Source of the DNA: Actinotalea fermentans ATCC 43279 = JCM 9966 = DSM 3133
GTDB lineage: Bacteria; Actinomycetota; Actinomycetes; Actinomycetales; Cellulomonadaceae
DNA length: 42,361 nucleotides
Assembly (NCBI GenBank): GCA_000767215.1
Contig: AXCX01000010.1
Span: 1 to 42,361 of the forward strand
Reading direction: 5' to 3'
Notes under the pieces: model-generated
What the model saw: the letters and a program-made list of their open reading frames with translations, nothing else
The model's database searches: none
What the model was told of the DNA's origin: nothing
In this document: piece after piece, positions 40,238 to 42,361 of the stretch
Numbering within the stretch: the first letter of the stretch is position 1
Layout: each line of letters opens with the position of its first letter
Position numbers and translations under genes: made by a program

Positions 40238-42166
40238 GTGCGAGAGATGTCCAGCCCGCCCCTGGCTGACCTCACGGGCGTGCGCAACACCACCGACCTC
40301 CTGGCCGGTCGGGTGGCCGGTCATCCCGACGCCGTCGCGTTCGACGTGCGCGAGCCGGGTGCCCCGGTCGACGCCCCCTGGCGTCCCGTCACGACGGCCG
40401 CGTTCGAGGCGCACGTCCGCGCGATCGCGAAGGGGCTGGTCGCCGCCGGCCTGGCGCCCGGCGACGCCGTCGCCGTGATGGCGCCGACCCGGTACGAGTG
40501 GGCGCTGGTCGACATGGCCGTCTGGTACGCGGGCGGCGTCGTCGTGCCCGTGTACGAGACGTCCGCGCAGGTCCAGGTGTCCGCGGTGGTGCTCGACGCC
40601 GACGTCCGCCTCGCCGTGGGCGGAGGGCCGCGGCACGTGGAGCTGCTCACGCATGCGCTCGCGGAGGCCGGGCGCCCCGCGCCCGTGTGGTCGATGGACG
40701 CCGCTCCCGGCCACGACCTCACCGCGCTGGTCGCGCTCGGCGCGGACCTGCTGGACGACGTCGTCGACGCGCGCCGCACGGGCGCCGACCTGGACGACGT
40801 CGCGACGATCGTCTACACGTCGGGCACGACGTCGGCGCCGCGCGGGGCGCTCATCACGCACCGCAACCTCGTGGGCCAGGTGCTCAGCGTCGCCGCCGCG
40901 TACACCGACGTCGTGCGCGAGGGCGGCAGCACCGTCATCTTCCTGCCGCTGGCGCACGTGCTCGCGCGCGGCCTCCAGCTCGTCTGCCTCGCGGGCGGGA
41001 TGCGGATCGCGCACCTGGGTGACCCCCGGGAGGTCGTGCCGGCCCTGGCCGTGCTGAAGCCCACGTTCCTGGTGGTCGTGCCGCGCGTCCTGCAGAAGGT
41101 GCACGCCGCCGCCACCGCGGCCGCGGCGGACAAGCACCTGGGGCGGGTCTGGGCGTCGGCGCAGCGGACCGCGATCGCATGGGGTCGCCTCGCCGAGGCC
41201 GCCGACGAGGCGCCCGCGGCGGCCCCCGGCACGGCAGCCCCCGGCACGGCAGCTCCCGCTGCGAGAGGCTCCGACGTCGTGCCCGCGCGCCCGTCGGTCG
41301 GCCTCCGGCTGCGCCACGCCGTCTACGAGCGGCTCTTCTACCGGCGTCTGCGGGCCCGCCTGGGCGGGCGGGTCGACTACCTGCTCTCCGGGGCGGCGGC
41401 GCTCGACGCCGACCTGTCGCTGTTCTTCCGCGGCATCGGCGTGCCGGTGATCGAGGGCTACGGCCTGACCGAGACGACGGCGCCCCTGACGGGCAACCTG
41501 CCGGGCTCGATCCGCTCGGGCTCGGTCGGCGTCCCGATGCCGGGCACGACGGTGCGCATCGCGGACGACGGCGAGGTCCTCGCCCGGGGCGTCGGCGTCT
41601 TCCGCGGGTACCGCAACCCGGAGGCCCACGCGGAGGCCTTCGTCGACGGCTTCTTCCGCACGGGGGACCTCGGCTCGCTGGACGAGCGCGGCCGGCTCGT
41701 CCTGCACGGGCGCGTGAAGGACGTCATCGTGACGTCCGGCGGCAAGACCGTGTCCCCGGCGGACTGGGAGCGGTACGTCGAGCGTGAGCCGATGGTCGCG
41801 CACGCGATGGTCGTGGGCGAGGGAAAGCCCTACCTCGGCGGCGTGCTGCTGCTCGACCCGGAGTCCGTCGCGGCGTGGGCGCACCGGCACGGCATCGCGG
41901 ACCTGGGCCCGCTCCAGCTGCCGAGCGGCGGCGCGGTGGAGGTGCACGACTCGCGGCTGGTGGCCGCGATCGGCGCGGTGGTCGCCGCGGCGAACGCACG
42001 GTTGTCCGCGCCGGAGCAGGTGCGCCGCTTCGCGCTCGTCCTCGCCGACCTGAGCGAGGCGAGCGGCACGGTCACCCCGACGATGAAGCTCAAGCGCGCG
42101 GCGATCGCCGAACGCGTCCGCGACATCGTCGACCGGCTGTACCACGGGGCGCCCAGCCCGGCCTGA
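40238..42166 (+). CDS. AMP-dependent synthetase, long-chain acyl-CoA ligase type
   Basis: 642 residues. Adenylation-domain motifs: A3 YTSGTTSAPRG (193-203), A5 GYGLTETTAPLTGN (Y408), A8 FFRTGDLGSLDERGRLVLHGRVKDVIVTSGGKTVSPADWE and A10 region PTMKLKR (K617). The A3 loop has Ser and Arg where YTSGTTGxPKG normally has Gly and Lys. It should activate a carboxylic, likely fatty, acid with ATP and transfer it to CoA. A linker near 325-345 repeats APGTA. GTG 40238 has GACGGA 5 nt upstream; ATG 40247 is an alternative. 54 nt separate it from the next gene. Confidence 0.88.
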   Translation: MREMSSPPLADLTGVRNTTDLLAGRVAGHPDAVAFDVREPGAPVDAPWRPVTTAAFEAHVRAIAKGLVAAGLAPGDAVAVMAPTRYEWALVDMAVWYAGGVVVPVYETSAQVQVSAVVLDADVRLAVGGGPRHVELLTHALAEAGRPAPVWSMDAAPGHDLTALVALGADLLDDVVDARRTGADLDDVATIVYTSGTTSAPRGALITHRNLVGQVLSVAAAYTDVVREGGSTVIFLPLAHVLARGLQLVCLAGGMRIAHLGDPREVVPALAVLKPTFLVVVPRVLQKVHAAATAAAADKHLGRVWASAQRTAIAWGRLAEAADEAPAAAPGTAAPGTAAPAARGSDVVPARPSVGLRLRHAVYERLFYRRLRARLGGRVDYLLSGAAALDADLSLFFRGIGVPVIEGYGLTETTAPLTGNLPGSIRSGSVGVPMPGTTVRIADDGEVLARGVGVFRGYRNPEAHAEAFVDGFFRTGDLGSLDERGRLVLHGRVKDVIVTSGGKTVSPADWERYVEREPMVAHAMVVGEGKPYLGGVLLLDPESVAAWAHRHGIADLGPLQLPSGGAVEVHDSRLVAAIGAVVAAANARLSAPEQVRRFALVLADLSEASGTVTPTMKLKRAAIAERVRDIVDRLYHGAPSPA

Positions 42167-42220
42167 CCCGGGGACCGGTCGCCGCCCGGCCCGGGCCGAC
42201 GCGCGGCTAGCGTGGTCGCC

Positions 42221-42361
42221 ATGACCCGCGCTGCCGACGTTCCCCGGGTGCCGGTCGTGCTCCTGCACGGTGCGCGGGCCTCGCGGACGATGTGGCGTGC
42301 CCAGCTGGACGCGCTGGCGCGCGCGGGGCGCCCGGCGGTCGCGATCGACCTGCCCGGGCAC
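42221..42361 (+). CDS. alpha/beta hydrolase, N-terminal fragment (runs off the window)
   Basis: The first 47 codons read MTRAADVPRVPVVLLHGARA, then SRTMWRAQLDALARAGRPAVAIDLPGH. VLLHGARASRTMW is the oxyanion-hole strand-turn of alpha/beta hydrolases, and AIDLPGH the next conserved strand. The catalytic Ser, Asp and His lie beyond the window. It follows the acyl-CoA synthetase in the same direction and may be cotranscribed. Confidence 0.75.
   Translation, partial: MTRAADVPRVPVVLLHGARASRTMWRAQLDALARAGRPAVAIDLPGH

Overview
The window is chromosomal DNA from a high-GC actinobacterium. GC-ending codons dominate, GTG and TTG starts are frequent, S14 is the short zinc form, and no Shine-Dalgarno-independent or exotic coding is seen. 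The protein sequences and gene order (aspC, tRNA-Trp, secE, nusG, rplKA, rplJL, rpoBC, rpsLG-fusA-tuf, S10/spc/alpha operons) resemble Micrococcales, probably a Cellulomonas-like member of the Cellulomonadaceae. That placement is inference from sequence feel and not a database result.

Layout. Positions 1-175 hold the low-complexity tail of a rightward gene. Positions 185-4018 (minus strand) hold a tightly overlapping four-gene operon: ABC ATPase, ABC-2 permease, sensor kinase and NarL-type response regulator. Then come a minus-strand class I aminotransferase (4113-5351), tRNA-Trp(CCA), secE, nusG, rplK, rplA, an unusual 523-bp spacer, rplJ-rplL, and rpoB-rpoC (both starting at TTG). The str operon follows (rpsL, rpsG, fusA, tuf), then the S10 operon (rpsJ to rpsQ), the spc operon (rplN to rplO), secY-adk-map, infA-rpmJ-rpsM-rpsK-rpoA-rplQ. 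The ribosomal block ends at a strong hairpin at 39173-39209. Beyond it are a minus-strand DUF1295-type membrane protein, a divergent acyl-CoA synthetase-like gene, and the first 47 codons of an alpha/beta hydrolase.

The central 33 kb is a translation/transcription/secretion housekeeping superoperon. It makes ribosomal proteins, RNA polymerase alpha, beta and beta', elongation factors G and Tu, IF1, NusG, the SecYE core, adenylate kinase and methionine aminopeptidase. rpsD is absent between rpsK and rpoA, and truA is absent after rplQ. Several operon breaks have a strong perfect hairpin followed by a sigmaA-like promoter: rplA/rplJ, rplL/rpoB, rpoC/rpsL, tuf/rpsJ and rplO/secY.

The most interesting material is in non-coding DNA and protein tails. 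(1) A 20-bp-period array of seven TGGAGCG-containing units sits around a perfect 14-bp palindrome between the rplA terminator and the rplJ promoter. (2) A 24-nt element is shared with one mismatch by the rpsL and rpsJ leaders; it can fold into a hairpin and, in rpsJ, competes with an upstream hairpin. (3) Four 15-bp tandem repeats lie directly upstream of infA. (4) L15 has a roughly 100-residue Lys/Ala-rich repetitive N-terminal extension. (5) Terminator-like hairpins lie inside the rplK-rplA and rpoB-rpoC spacers. No mobile element, CRISPR array, phage or defence system was seen.
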